Of a stretch of DNA of 64,000 nt, positions 34,428 through 46,067 are shown piece after piece (within the stretch, counting starts at the first letter, position 1; each line of letters starts with the position of its first letter). The notes under the pieces are model-generated. The model saw only the letters and a list, made by a program, of their open reading frames with translations, did no database searches and was not told the origin of the DNA. The position numbers and the translations under genes are program-made. Origin of the DNA: Panax quinquefolius (taxonomy: Eukaryota; Streptophyta; Magnoliopsida; Apiales; Araliaceae); NCBI GenBank assembly GCA_020205615.1, contig CM035170.1:40115807-40179806 (forward strand), in the 5' to 3' direction.

Positions 34428-36309
34428 TGTAACGCCCCGAAATCCGATCTATCTTCACACCCTGATTCCGTACATCACGAGTACATCCTTCATCCAACAT
34501 ACATCATTATATACTAAAATATAACGACATGCAATCTCAAATCCCAGGTTCTGGAAACCTTATAACCATTTTCATTACAAATAATAACAAATACATTATT
34601 CATTTCATCTTACAAGAGTGACTTTTATCCGCCACCAAGGATACATAATAATTTATTAGACTAGTCTATTGTTCAGTTTTATCTTTATACATTACAAGTC
34701 TTCACTTGACCTTCTCGCTCATTCACCTTCCATTTGGTACTTCATCCGGATACCGCCGCCTTGATCTTTACTTGGTCTTTAAGTTCTTCTTAACCTTGTT
34801 CATTGAAAATTGTTTTTCATTTAAAGCAAGTGTGAGCATTCAATTGCCCAAAGAAGTCATAATAATTGAACAAACAACTTCAGAATTAAACAATTCTTTA
34901 GAACTTCTATAACCGAACAAAGGTTATGAAGCAGCTTGAATAATAGGAATAGTCTCGATTCCTATCATCTAAAAACATCTGTCATTTTTACTTTGAAATA
35001 CTTTCATTCTTCTACCTTTTTCATACACATCCTATCCTGCTGTAATCATTAGCACAGACTTAACAATAACGGTTCATGTATAAATAGAGCATACTTGTAT
35101 TGAGCACACTCAATCACGTAACAATGCATATCATAAACAATCAAGTGTTCAAATTATGGCTCAAGGCCTCATACATTCTACCACCTTGTACAAATATCAC
35201 ACGTTCAGCATGTATGTAAACTTCTCAAGTTCAACATCTAAGAAGTTTAAGAAACTAGCATTCATGTAATATGAATGAAGTTAGGAAACTTGCCTTACGC
35301 ATGACTATTTACTTCTTACCGAACCGCTTCATTCCAATTCCGTTCTCCTTTAATCTTCTCCTGTCGGACAAAGTTTGCACATGAGCAAGCTCTTCCTCCT
35401 CCTTCTCCTTCCCATCCGACCTCTCTCTTTCTCTCTCTATGTGTAAGGATTTTCAAAATCCCAAAACAATTGAAATGAGCTTCCTATTAATAGAAAACCA
35501 AAGTTAGGGGTAGTTTAGTCATTTCGCCCCCCTTAACCTCCGTACTATTCATTACTTAAGCCCTAAGTTTACTTAGCCTCCACACTTACTTAGCCATTAA
35601 GTCTTCTTAGCCCTTAAGTTTACTTATCTCTTAAGTCTTCTTAACCTTTAAGTTAAACACTTTAATTAGCTATTAAGCATAAGTACTTTACTTAGCTATT
35701 CAGTTTACTTAGTCATTACTTAACTTATTATTTACTTAGCCATTAAGACTAATCGTATTCTACGCATCTCATTCTTGTATTCTATTATTCTCTTTGTATT
35801 TAATTCGTACGATAATCTTATTATACGTCGTATCAATCCTCTTGCTATACTCGTATTCCTCACGCATAATAATCCGAATTATTATACGTAAACATTAAAT
35901 CATCGGAACTCACTTTTCCTAACCCTTAGGTTTTGAGTCTGCTGGCGAAAACTTCGTTTTTGTCATAACTAAAATATTATTAAATATTCCCTCACGTCTC
36001 AAAATTATACGTAATCAATAACTTCTCGGAATTTCAAAATAAATCTCTGAGCAGAAATAGATGAATAGTGCCTATTTCATCTTTTTCCACGAAAGTATTT
36101 TTGTTCCCGGAAATTTTTTATTTTCGTCTTGAAAATTCTTATTCGATCAATCTAGCTCGTAGCCAGAATACTCCCGACTTATTATCATCCTAGGTTCTAG
36201 AACGATTAATAAACACATAGCACATAATAGTATTAATAAGAATTCATTTTATTAATAACTAATTCTTTAAACCTAAATTCTGGATAATCCAAAATTCCGG
36301 GTTGTTATA
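34428..36309 (-). mobile_element. LTR 4 of array E
   Basis: Same termini. The TATA core is altered to CTATTAATAG at 35484-35493, so this LTR may be a weaker promoter. Confidence 0.88.
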
Positions 36310-37984
36310 TTCTTCCCCCTTATAAAAATTTCATCCTCAAAATTTCTTCAAACCACACCCTTACCCGGGTCATCACATTCACCCCTTCTTTACAAAATTT
36401 CATCCTCGAAATTTTGGCCTACCTTTCTTTTCAACTTCACTTCAACAAAGTTCTTATCTTTCCCTCATTCCTAACCCCCATAACCTAACAAGAATCATGA
36501 AGTAGAAGGAATAACGAGGAATATAAAATTTCCTTTTAAAACATTTCATACTTTTGCTGAGGGGTCAAATCGATCATGAACTCTTACTAGGTTAAACAAC
36601 ATTTCGCTGTAAGCCCTTCTTTAACGGTTAGTTTACAATCACAAAGAAAGTAACTACCTCTTCCATGTTCTCCTCAGACTAAATCATTAGATTCTGCACC
36701 AAAACAATTTGGTTTGGCACAAGTTCTCAAAGAAAGCTCGATGACATACCATTTGTCTAGCCGAATCAAGTAGCTTAGACCATACCAATAAATTGGATAT
36801 CAACGTGAAACATTCGTCTAGTCAACTCAATTGACTTCGACTACTTCTTTTAATTCTTTTTGAAATACATTAAAACAGTTTATGACGTCATGATACCGTA
36901 CTTTTTACAGTACGTTGAGGACTTCGTCATTATAAATCATACCATAGCGGGTTGTTGATCCTAAGATCACATCCAACACCAGGTTCAATTGCATTAATAA
37001 CTCCATCCTTTTACAATCCTTGCATCAAATGCACGGATGATATAAAATTCATTTTGAAAATTTTAAATCAATATCTGTCTAGCTAAAGCAATTAGCATAG
37101 ACATACCAAGGATAGCTCTTTTAAAATCTGTTGGTTCCAAAAGTTGAACCAATTCTTTCCTTTTAGAAATGTACATATCAGGACGATTTCAATAATGTTC
37201 AAAATCTAGCATAGCTAGATGACTTGGAATATCCTATTCTCCATCTTCCTTCATTGTCTTACTGCGACAATACTTAATCTTCTCTAGCACCTTCAATACT
37301 AAGCCTACTGAAAACAACTCCTTTTCAGTCTAAACATTCCTATATCTTAGTACAGTCCATCAACTTATCACACATTATGAGTTCAAGAACTTTCCACAAT
37401 AATATGAGTTTAAGAACTATCCAGACAGACCATAGGCATCCATTCGCTGAGACGTTCGAAAACATAGCATATTATTATGAGTCATGAACCTACCATAAGT
37501 ATGAGTTTCAAGAACTCGCACCTAAATTATCGTTCTCTACCTATCAGGTATATATATGAGAAAAGATTCACCTTCTCGCCATATATATATTGATAGCGCG
37601 ACCAATCCCAATGATTATCACTGTAATAAGCTAAGCAGTTGTTACACCAAGCACAAACCTCTGCTCATAACAAAGGTTCATACAACTCAGCTATCACATG
37701 AGTCCTCAATTGAAATTTTACAACTTCTAAATCTCTCTCTACTTAATACGAATTTTCTTTAATTCATATACTATCCTTCACAACTCAATCTAAGTTCTTC
37801 TTCCCGTACTACTTCATAGTACCCTTCATTCATAACATTAGCTATAAATCATTCATAGTTTAACAACTAATCTGTTATTACGAGTCACTATGATCACGTG
37901 GTGATCTTTTTATCCTTCTCTCTACGATTATAGTCTTAGGTACTCCTACCTAAGGTTTATAACCTATCAGCTTTGATAGCAACT
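36310..37984 (-). mobile_element. Internal region 4 of array E
   Basis: Full-length copy, purine tract to primer-binding site. Non-coding apart from chance frames. Confidence 0.85.
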
Positions 37985-39871
37985 TGTAACGCCCCGAAAT
38001 CCGGTCTATCTTCACACCCGAATTCCGTACATCACGAGTACATCCTTCATCCAACATACATCATTATATACTGAAATATAACGACATGCACTCTCAAATC
38101 CCAGGTTCTGGAAACCTTATAACCTTTTTCATTACAAATAATAATAAATACATTATTCATTTCATCTTACAAGAGTGACTTTTATCCGCCACCAAGGATA
38201 TATAATAGTTTATTAGACTAGTCTATTGTTCAGTTTTATCTTTCTACATTACAAGTCTTCACCTGATCTTCTCGCTCATTCACCTTCTGACTGGTACTTC
38301 ATCTGGATACCGTCAGCTTGATCTTTACGGGATCTTTAAGTTCTTCTAACCTTGTTCGTTGAAAATTGTTTTTCATTTAAAGCAAGTGTGAGCATTTAAT
38401 TACCTAGAAAGTCATAACAGTTGAACAAATAACTTCAGAATTAAAACATTTCTTTAGAACTTCTATAACCGAACAAAGGTTATGAAGCAGCTTGAATATT
38501 AGGAATAGTCTCGATTCCTATCATCTTAAAACATCGATCATTTTACTTTGAAATACTTTCATTCTTCTACCTTTTTCATACACATCCTATCCGGCTAGAA
38601 TCATTAGCACGCACTTAACAATAACGGTTCATGTATAAATAGAACATACTTGTATTGAATGAGCATTTCAATCACGTAACAATGCATATCATAGAAACAA
38701 TCAAGTGTTCAAATTATGGCTCAAGGCCTCATACATTCTACCACCTTGTACAAATATCACACGTTCAAGATGTATGTAACTTCTCAAGTTCAACAACCGA
38801 GAAGTTTAAGAAACTAGCATTCATGTAATATGAATGAAGTTAGGAAACTTGCCTTTACGCATGATGCATACATACTTACTTACGAATCGCTTTCATTCCA
38901 ATTTCGTTCTCCTTTAATCTTCTCCTGTCGGACAAAGTTTGCACATGAGCAAGCTCTTCCTCCTCCTTCTCCTTCCCATCCAACCTCTCTCTCTCTCTCT
39001 ATGTTGAAGGATTTTCAAAATCCCAAAACAATTAAAATGAGCTTCCTATTTATAGAAAACCAAAGTTAGGGGTAGTTTAGTCATTTCGCCCCCCTTAACC
39101 TCCTTACTATTCATTACTTAAGCCCTAAGTTTACTTAGCCTCCACACTTACTTAGCCAGTAAGTCTTCTTAGCCATTAAGTTTACTTAGCTCTTAAGTCT
39201 TCTTAGCCCTTAAGTTTAGCACTTTAATTAGCTATTAAGCATAAGTACTTTACTTAGCTATTAAGTTTACTTAGTCATTACTTAACTTATTATTTACTTG
39301 GCCATTAAGACTAATCGTATTCTACGCATCTCATTCTCGTATTCTCTTATTCTCTTTGTATTTAATTCGTACGATAATCGTATAATACGTCGTATCAATC
39401 CTCTTGCTATACTCGTATTCCTCACGCATAATAATCCTAATTATTATACGTAAACATTAAATCATCAGAACTCACTTTTCCTAACTCTTAGGTTTTGAGT
39501 CCGCAGGCGAAAACTTCATTTTTGCCATAACTGAAATATTATTAAATATTTCCTCACCTCTCAAAATTATACGTAATCAATAACTTCTCAGAATTTCAAA
39601 ATAAATCTCCGAGCAGAAATGGATGAATAGTGCCTATTTCGTCTTTTTCCCCGAAAATATTTTTGTTCCCGGAAAATTTTTATTTTTGTCTTGAAAATTC
39701 TTATTCGATCAATCTAGCTCGTAGCCACAATACTCATGACTTATAATCATCCTATGTTCTAGAACGATTAATAAACACATAGCACATAATAGTATTAATA
39801 AGAATTCATTTTATTAATAACTAATTCTTTAAACCTAAATTTTGGATAATCCAAAATTCTGGGTTGTTATA
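37985..39871 (-). mobile_element. LTR 5 of array E
   Basis: Same termini. Its outer end GGGTTGTTATA is followed directly by the second TGTAC and then by LTR D sequence, not by a purine tract. Confidence 0.88.
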
Positions 39872-41144
39872 TGTACCAACTCATATAACACAATGGCATG
39901 CTATTCTACATCAATTAGCAGAGATTTCATACGATGGCAAGAATTTAAACAAAACTCAAGCTAAGAACAACATTAGGAAGTATACCTCCTTGATGCTTAA
40001 ATTGAACTTTCTCACTACTCTGATTAGAACTCTACAAAGCTCAGCAACTCACACCCTTAATTAACACTCAACAGACAATTCAAACAACACAGAGAATAAA
40101 GGGAAGTGTTCAATTTATAGGAAATTCCTTGACCATGCCAAACCATTATCCAAGAACTCAACCTAAAGGATGGAAGAATTACAAGAAGGTTATCAAGGAG
40201 TAGGTAATTGGTGGTTGATTTGCATCATGAATGCCACTTCCCCCATGATCATTAGCTAGTAAGCTTTGGAAGAAAAGGAATAGGCTAGCCTTTTTGAAAC
40301 TCACGTGATTGAGAAATGAGGGGTAAATGCGATAATCTTTTTGGGACAATCCAATATAACTAGCATTCTTGTATACTCCTACAAATTCTCACTCTAATGT
40401 TATATTTTTAATACACATCTCAACCATGTATTATAACCTAATGTCACAACCTGACCTAATATTTCAAGGTGGTAGATGTTATTCAACATACCTATAATCC
40501 ATGTACATTTTATCAAAATGATAGTTTACAATGTGTTCATGGTATATTAATTTAATACATACCCATATACATATTGTCAAATAGATAATGTATTTCTAAC
40601 ATATAGTTCCAATATAGTTAATCATAATGTGCATACAATATAGTTTTATAAGACTTAATATATAGTCACACAATGTCACACTACACTATATAATATAAGT
40701 TGTAAATGCACATAACCGCTAATATAATATTATTTAGCAATTAATGTTACACATTACTAGTTAATTTCTAAAATTCAATATTCTACCACAACCATCATCG
40801 ATTATTTAATATAATCATTAATTGATCCTTATTATTAAATAATTAATATATCACACATCAATTATCAACTAATAGTATACTACTACAAACATTAACAATT
40901 AATATACTTAATTGCTTACTTTATAATCCCTACTTTAATTAATATTACTGTTAATATTTTCCATCACCATACCCCACAAGGCTTCAATGAGTTTATCACA
41001 AAACTCCACATATCATCAATTATTCCGTTATTTAATATAATTGAGTTATCTCATTTCATAACACGAAATCGTTGATGTTCAAATAAATATTCATTTTCAT
41101 TAAGATATTCATTTAATAAGACGTGAAAATTCTCGGGTATTACA
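39872..41144 (-). mobile_element. 5' LTR of element D, 5' part
   Basis: Continues LTR D after array E (second TGTAC at 39872-39876) to the LTR start TGTAATACCCGAG at 41144. A minus-strand CCTATAAATTG near 40113-40123 is a likely TATA box, so E inserted roughly 250 bp downstream of D's promoter. The remainder is A+T-rich and non-coding. Confidence 0.75.
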
Positions 41145-41170
41145 TATACCTATTTTGGGGGTGTCACGCC
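41145..41170 (+). mobile_element. Last bases of element F's 5' LTR
   Basis: ATACCTATTTTGGGGGTGTCAC matches the terminal bases of LTRs 12020-12556 and B. D's LTR adjoins it directly, so D probably inserted into F's 5' LTR or the two were joined by deletion. No primer-binding site follows. Confidence 0.5.
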
Positions 41171-41290
41171 GTATGTTACAAATGCGAACATGAGGGACAT
41201 GTCCAAACTGTACGCAGCAATCCAAAGCATGTTATTATTACAGAAGAAAAGGTCATTTAGCTCAATTTTGTCGTGTAGTGAAGTCAAGTT
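41171..41290 (+). pseudogene. Gag zinc-knuckle remnant (element F)
   Basis: In shifting frames: CYKCEHEGH followed by an imperfect tail, then ACYYYRRKGHLAQFC, where the second Cys is Tyr. The rest of gag is missing. Confidence 0.6.
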
Positions 41291-41384
41291 CAGCTGGGAT
41301 GGAGACACCAAAGTCCTTCCCAGACAAGTTAAAGTCGGTAGTTTAAGTGAGAGCGTTTGTCGAAGAACCTGAACAAAGTTTTCA

Positions 41385-41734
41385 CGGGTAAGTTAATAAT
41401 AAACTCTTGCAAAGTCTATACCTTATTCGATATCGGTTCTACCCACTCTTTTATTTCTCCTACTTGTGCTCAACGTTTAAATTGAACTCAGGAGAAATTA
41501 GACGTTGACTTATATGTTGAAACTTCGTTGGGAGAAACCTTCATTACATCCACTGTTTATAAATCTTGTTTGATTCAAATCGGCACCCTCACGTTACTTG
41601 TCGATCTTATCTATTTGAAAATACTTGCATTTGATGTGATTTTAAGGATTGACTGGTTAACTACCTTTCATGCTAAAATTAATTGTTTTCGTAAGGTTGT
41701 TAACTTTCATATTCCTAACCAACTTGTTATGTGA
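41385..41734 (+). pseudogene. Gypsy aspartic protease remnant (element F)
   Basis: LFDIGSTHSFIS stands where DTGS or DSGS is expected; the middle residue is Ile, so the active site is altered. ETSLGETFITSTVYKSC, FDVILRIDWL and INCFRKVVNF follow. It belongs to a different lineage from A and D, whose active site is DSGAT. Confidence 0.8.
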
Positions 41735-42627
41735 ATTTAAGAAACCAAACCACTAAAGTCAATCACTGTCATATTAAGTCATAAGTAAAGAGCCCCGAGC
41801 CTTTCGCTAGTGACTTCCAAGTCTTGGCATGCACCGAAGCCAGACTTTCCGTAAGGGGCGCCGTGAATAACGGTGGCAAGTTGATAGGTATCAATGTGAG
41901 GTGATATCCAAGTCTTGGATGAGAGTCACCGTTTTAAATGATATTTCTATTATTAATAAATTTCCTGACGTATTCCCCGAAGAACTTCCTAGCCTACCCC
42001 AGAGTGTGAAATCGAATTTTGTATCGACTGTGAACCCGATACAAAACCCTCAAATATTTTTTCATCTAAAATGAATGTAACATGCGCCAAAGACGGTGGT
42101 TCGAGCTGTTGAGAGATTATGACCATACCATTCAATACAATCCTGGAAAAAACGAACGTAGTAGCTGTCGCATTGAGTAGAAGATCGTATGTGGTTACGA
42201 GTGCAACGTTGTTAACATAAAGACCCATTTCGTACGACTTACAAAAGATGGAGATATAGTTAAAGATTCTAGGGACCTACGTGAAGATAGCGAATATACG
42301 AGTAGAACTGACTTTGATCGATAAAGTTAAAGTCGCTCAAGCTACAGACTCGGAGCTGCTGAATATGGTGAAGAAGGTGCAAGAAGGCGTTATTCTAGAG
42401 GAAATAATCGACGAAGAGAGGAAATCTTAACCCTCAATTTAATTGGTCCATTTGAAATCCTCGACCAAGTAGGAACTGTGGCCTATAGACTCGCGTTACC
42501 ACTTAGTATGTCGCGTGTTCATAACGTTTTTCACGTATCGATGTTACGTAAATATGTGGACGACTCGAACCACATTATTAAATTAGAACTAGACGAGATA
42601 GCGGAAGATTTAATGTATGAGAAGATA
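41735..42627 (+). pseudogene. Gypsy pol remnant with two internal deletions (element F)
   Basis: The protease-RT linker (INKFPDVFPEELPSLPQS, VNPIQNP in place of a DTKP motif) is joined at about 42050 directly to the end of RNase H (LKYFF, then NMRQRRW shifted, then YDHTIQYNPGK), so the RT is gone. After EGVILEEIIDEERKS it jumps to the integrase tail (LIGPFEILDQVGTVAYRLAL, RVHNVFHVSMLRKYVDDSNH), so the integrase core is gone. At EDLMYEKI it runs straight into the LTR, with the chromodomain and purine tract missing. Confidence 0.8.
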
Positions 42628-43808
42628 TGTAAGACCCCGAATTTTATGAAATGAAAGTATTCAATTTTCTTATAATTATTATTTTTAGTAAATGGTTAAA
42701 TTGATAAAAGGTTAAAGTTAAGGGTGATATGTGAAAATTTTACAAAGTAAGCAAGTTGATATAAAATATTCGTTGTGTCGGGGACTATTCGATTGGTCAG
42801 GGAATATTCGTTTTAACAGGGAATATTCGTATGACGGCACAATCATTGGTGAACCCCACAACGGAAGTATTTTTGTATGTAGAAAATGACAGTATTATCT
42901 TTTTATAAATAACGACGAAAGTTTTACCGTTAAACTGTTGAACTACCCGGTAGTAAAAGTACAGTAATATGCGTGATTGCATAGTAGCACACGATATCTA
43001 TTATTGATGCTTACGTAAGAAGTCACTCAGTTATACTCAATTATTACCACAGTAATTGCTGCATATCTCTCATATTATTGATTCAATTATTGTCACAGTA
43101 TCATCTGCATAATATTTATTATTATTAAATCAATAATTGAGACGACAAAGTTATTCATATTATTATTTGCAATATTGACAATGTCTAGAAGTTTTGTCAA
43201 GGAGAGGTTTGGTCACCTAATTGTGCGCAAATAAGGTGAAATCCTTATCGGAAAGCCCCCTCTTTCCTGGGAATGACCTGGTAGTTAAATATTATGAGTT
43301 ATAATATTAATGATGAATAAGTTCATGTTTATTAAAGATGAAATTGATAGTTCCATTGTGTGGGAATTATTAGTGTTAGTGGAAATTGACATTTATTTCG
43401 AGAATATTTGATGTCTAGTGGTTATATTGACCAATCGGGTAATTAATCAGATAAATGAGAAATTAATTACTATTAATTCACATGCTTATAACTATTTATT
43501 CATATGTGTATACTTTTGATTCACATTCATGTACTATTAGGGGAGTTGGTGTAAGATTTATAATACTTGCATGACTAAATTAAAAATGGAGGTATAGATC
43601 ATGTTACTATACTGTAATTTGTTTTTTCACATGATTATACTATTGAGTCACATGAATGAACTATTAATTCATATGATATACTATTAGGGGAGGTGGTGCA
43701 AGTTTGATTATACTTGCAAGATTAAATTAAAAATGAAGAAAAAGAGGAAGGTATTATACTGTAATATTTCGAGCACCAAAATGTGCAATTATCGAAACTA
43801 TATTTTTC

Positions 43809-43818
43809 TATAAATAGA
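43809..43818 (+). promoter_or_regulatory. TATA box of LTR F
   Basis: CTATAAATAG, followed by GAAGCTCATTC and, further on, AGAGAGAGAAG tracts. LTR G2 has the mirror version at 57413-57423 (minus strand CATATAAATAG). Confidence 0.65.
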
Positions 43819-43984
43819 AGCTCATTCTTCCTTTATTCTCACCAATTCACTAAGTTTCACAAGAGCAATTATAGAGAGAGAAGCTATAGAGAGAAAGAAT
43901 AAGTGAAGTCTGCTACTTCACTATTCCAGTATCCAGTCTTCTTCTGAGACAAGGGGTATTATTTATTTCATATTCTGAAGAGAT

Positions 43985-44600
43985 ATTATTTTTCGTATTC
44001 GTATGAATATTATTTTCGTTCAATATTCATAAAGAATATTATTTTCGTTCAATATTCGTAGGAATATTATCTTCGTTAAATATTCGTTGGAATATTATTT
44101 TTGTTCAAGGGATGTTATTTTTGTTCAATATTCGCTTGAAATAATATTTCTTTCATACTCTGTAGTATGTAAGTAATATTATTTTGTTTCAGATTTTGAA
44201 TTTTATATTCATTTTGTTGAAGTTTTGGCTTCTATGCTCCATGAAATGAGTAGAATATCCTTGATATTTGCGCTTCATCCAGTATCTTTTCATGGAAATA
44301 TTATTCTGAGCTTTGTTGGTAATTATTGATCTTTTCATGACGGAATACTATTCATGAGTTAATATTTACAGGTTACTATTCACTGGATTACTATTCACTC
44401 AAATATTATTCACTCGGGTATTCGGGGCACTTTTCATGTCGAAGTACTATTCTCGAGTTACTATTCACCCAATTACTATTCACCCGAATATTATTCACTC
44501 GGGTATTTGGAGTACTTTTTATACCGGGGTACTATTCACGAGATACTATTCCCAAAGTACTATTCGCAGAGTACTATTCTCAGGGTACTATTTACCCGGA
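43985..44600 (+). repeat. Two tandem repeat blocks in LTR F
   Basis: 43985-44160: about five 30-35-bp units containing GAATATTATTTTCGTTCAATA. 44345-44600: about twelve 12-17-bp units TACTATTCAC(G/C) with GAG, CCG or TCGGGTA variants. Confidence 0.85.
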
Positions 44601-44799
44601 AAATATATTTCTTTTCTGTCCAAATTATTTTTGGTACAAGAATATTATTCTTGAATTTTACTCCACAAAGCAGTATCATATTGACAATTTGGTTATTTTT
44701 AAATCCTCGATAAATTTAAAGTCTTTAATATTTATCCTTGATTTCGTTTGATTAATGCTTATATCATTGTCATCATCCTCATGCTTATATTGTGATGAA

Positions 44800-45180
44800 A
44801 GTCATCTTTGGCTTACGTGCATAGATGGACTGTTGATTATTGGTTTTACAGTTGTATATTTTTTGCTTACGTGCAAAGATGGACAGGTGTATGACATGAT
44901 CATAACCACGGGTGATAATAACGAATATCCTTGGCCCGTAGTGCATGGATAATTCGATGATGTGATTGGCAGGATCATGACCATTAGTTAACAATTGAAT
45001 GTCTTTGGTCGTAGTGCACTGACAGAGAATTGATTGGTATGATCATGAAAATTGGTTTTATAGTTGAATATCTTTGGCATGTAGTGCAAAGGTAGACAAC
45101 TGATTGGTATGATCATTGTTATTACATTTGAATATGTTTAGCCTTTGAGGTAAGGATATTGAGTAAACGTTCTATTAAGC
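44800..45180 (+). repeat. Hairpin repeats in LTR F
   Basis: Five or six imperfect units of the ATCTTTGG...TAGTGCAAAGAT type. One (about 44927-44952) reads ATCCTTGG...GCATGGAT, with a C in the left arm and a G in the right arm at the paired position. Confidence 0.75.
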
Positions 45181-45668
45181 CTTTGTGGCAAGGAGAAGCG
45201 GTTGATTTACATGATTATAAATATGAATTGTGGATTTAACTATAATCTTTGGTGGTTCAGGCGAAGACAGGTGATGAGAGTTCTTTTTATCTTAGGTATA
45301 ACAAAGAACTATTGATGAGTATTATAGGAATGAAATATTAAAGATAGACTTTTAATCTAGAGGAGATAGTAGACATTATGCTCTACTTGACTCTTCTAAT
45401 GGATTGCTTATTCCGCTGCAGTTGTTAATCTAAAACGTGTTATCTATTGTATTCTATCAGTTGTTATACTGTTGAAGGCTAAGGATAATTTATTCTGATT
45501 ATCTTAGTCATAATATTTCTTATTGGGCTAGTTGAGCTCACCCTTTTCTTTCACTATTCTCTTCAGGAAATGAGAACATTGCTGGGACTAGTCGGGGAAC
45601 AGAGTGACAGTCCGAGATGGTGGCTATAGTAGTCCTCACTATTTTATGAAATAGTGTGATAATAAATA

Positions 45669-46067
45669 TGACGCCTCCAAAATATGTATACATCACTCAT
45701 CTTGATTCGCCAAATATATTGTACAAAATTCAAATACAACTTAATAATATAGCTGTCGTGTAAAATACGACAAAACATAAACTGAGAGTTTTAATACGAA
45801 TATTATCTTCTAGACAGTATTAAACTCAAATGGAGTCCTCAATACAATTATTGATACACTATTTTACAAAATAGTGAGGACTACTAATGTTATCATCTGG
45901 ACCATCACTCCGTTCCCCGACTAGTCCCAGCTACGTTCTCATTTCCTGAAGAGGACAATGAAAGCAAAAGGGTGAGCTCAACTAGCCCAGTAAGAAATAT
46001 TATGACTAAGATAATGCCGAATAATATATCGTTAGCCTTCAATAGTGTTAAACTGATAAAATGTAAC
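45669..46067 (-). mobile_element. LTR G1, part 1 (inverted relative to F)
   Basis: Minus-strand LTR end (GGAGGCGTCA) at 45669. It contains the conserved hairpin CACTATTTTACAAAATAGTG (45857-45876). It is interrupted at 46067 by copia I, and the rest resumes at 55325. Confidence 0.8.
46063..46067. other. Target-site duplication GTAAC, left copy, of copia I
   Basis: GTAAC precedes TGAAAGTAG here and follows CCTAACA at 55325-55329. Confidence 0.9.

Larger units (their letters stand above)
23791..39871 (-). mobile_element. Tandem LTR retrotransposon array E: five LTRs, four internal regions
   Basis: Order in plus coordinates: LTR 23791-25662, internal 25663-27352, LTR 27353-29229, internal 29230-30859, LTR 30860-32737, internal 32738-34427, LTR 34428-36309, internal 36310-37984, LTR 37985-39871. 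All are on the minus strand. Every internal region has a primer-binding site on one side (minus strand TTGGTATCAAAGC; the third has one change) and a purine tract on the other. LTRs are 1872-1887 bp and internal regions 1630-1690 bp. No gag or pol is present, so this is a large non-autonomous (LARD-like) element. One 5-bp duplication flanks the whole array. Confidence 0.9.
18634..41144 (-). mobile_element. Gypsy element D, 5' half, with nested array E
   Basis: Read on the minus strand: 5' LTR from TGTAATACCCGAG (41144) to GGGGGCATCACA (21264), interrupted by array E; primer-binding site; coiled-coil ORF; gag; protease. It is cut at 18634 by LTR C. RT, integrase and the 3' LTR are not in the window. 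LTR length without E is about 3.8 kb. Confidence 0.8.
42628..45668 (+). mobile_element. 3' LTR of element F
   Basis: Starts TGTAAGACCCCGAATTTTATG like B. TATA box CTATAAATAG at 43809-43818. It contains AATATT-rich repeats (43985-44160), TACTATTCAC repeats (44345-44600) and hairpin repeats (44800-45180). It stops before its natural end: the last approximately 200 bp seen in 12020-12556 are replaced by inverted LTR G1. Open frames within it (44436-44952) are repeat-derived. Confidence 0.8.

Noticed and set aside
23791..39871. The 3.5-kb periodicity as a satellite DNA array
   Set aside because: Each period has LTR termini, primer-binding site and purine tract, so it is a retrotransposon array rather than an ordinary satellite.
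44436..44994. Overlapping frames in LTR F on both strands
   Set aside because: They come from the TACTATTCAC repeats and hairpin repeats; no start context or domain.
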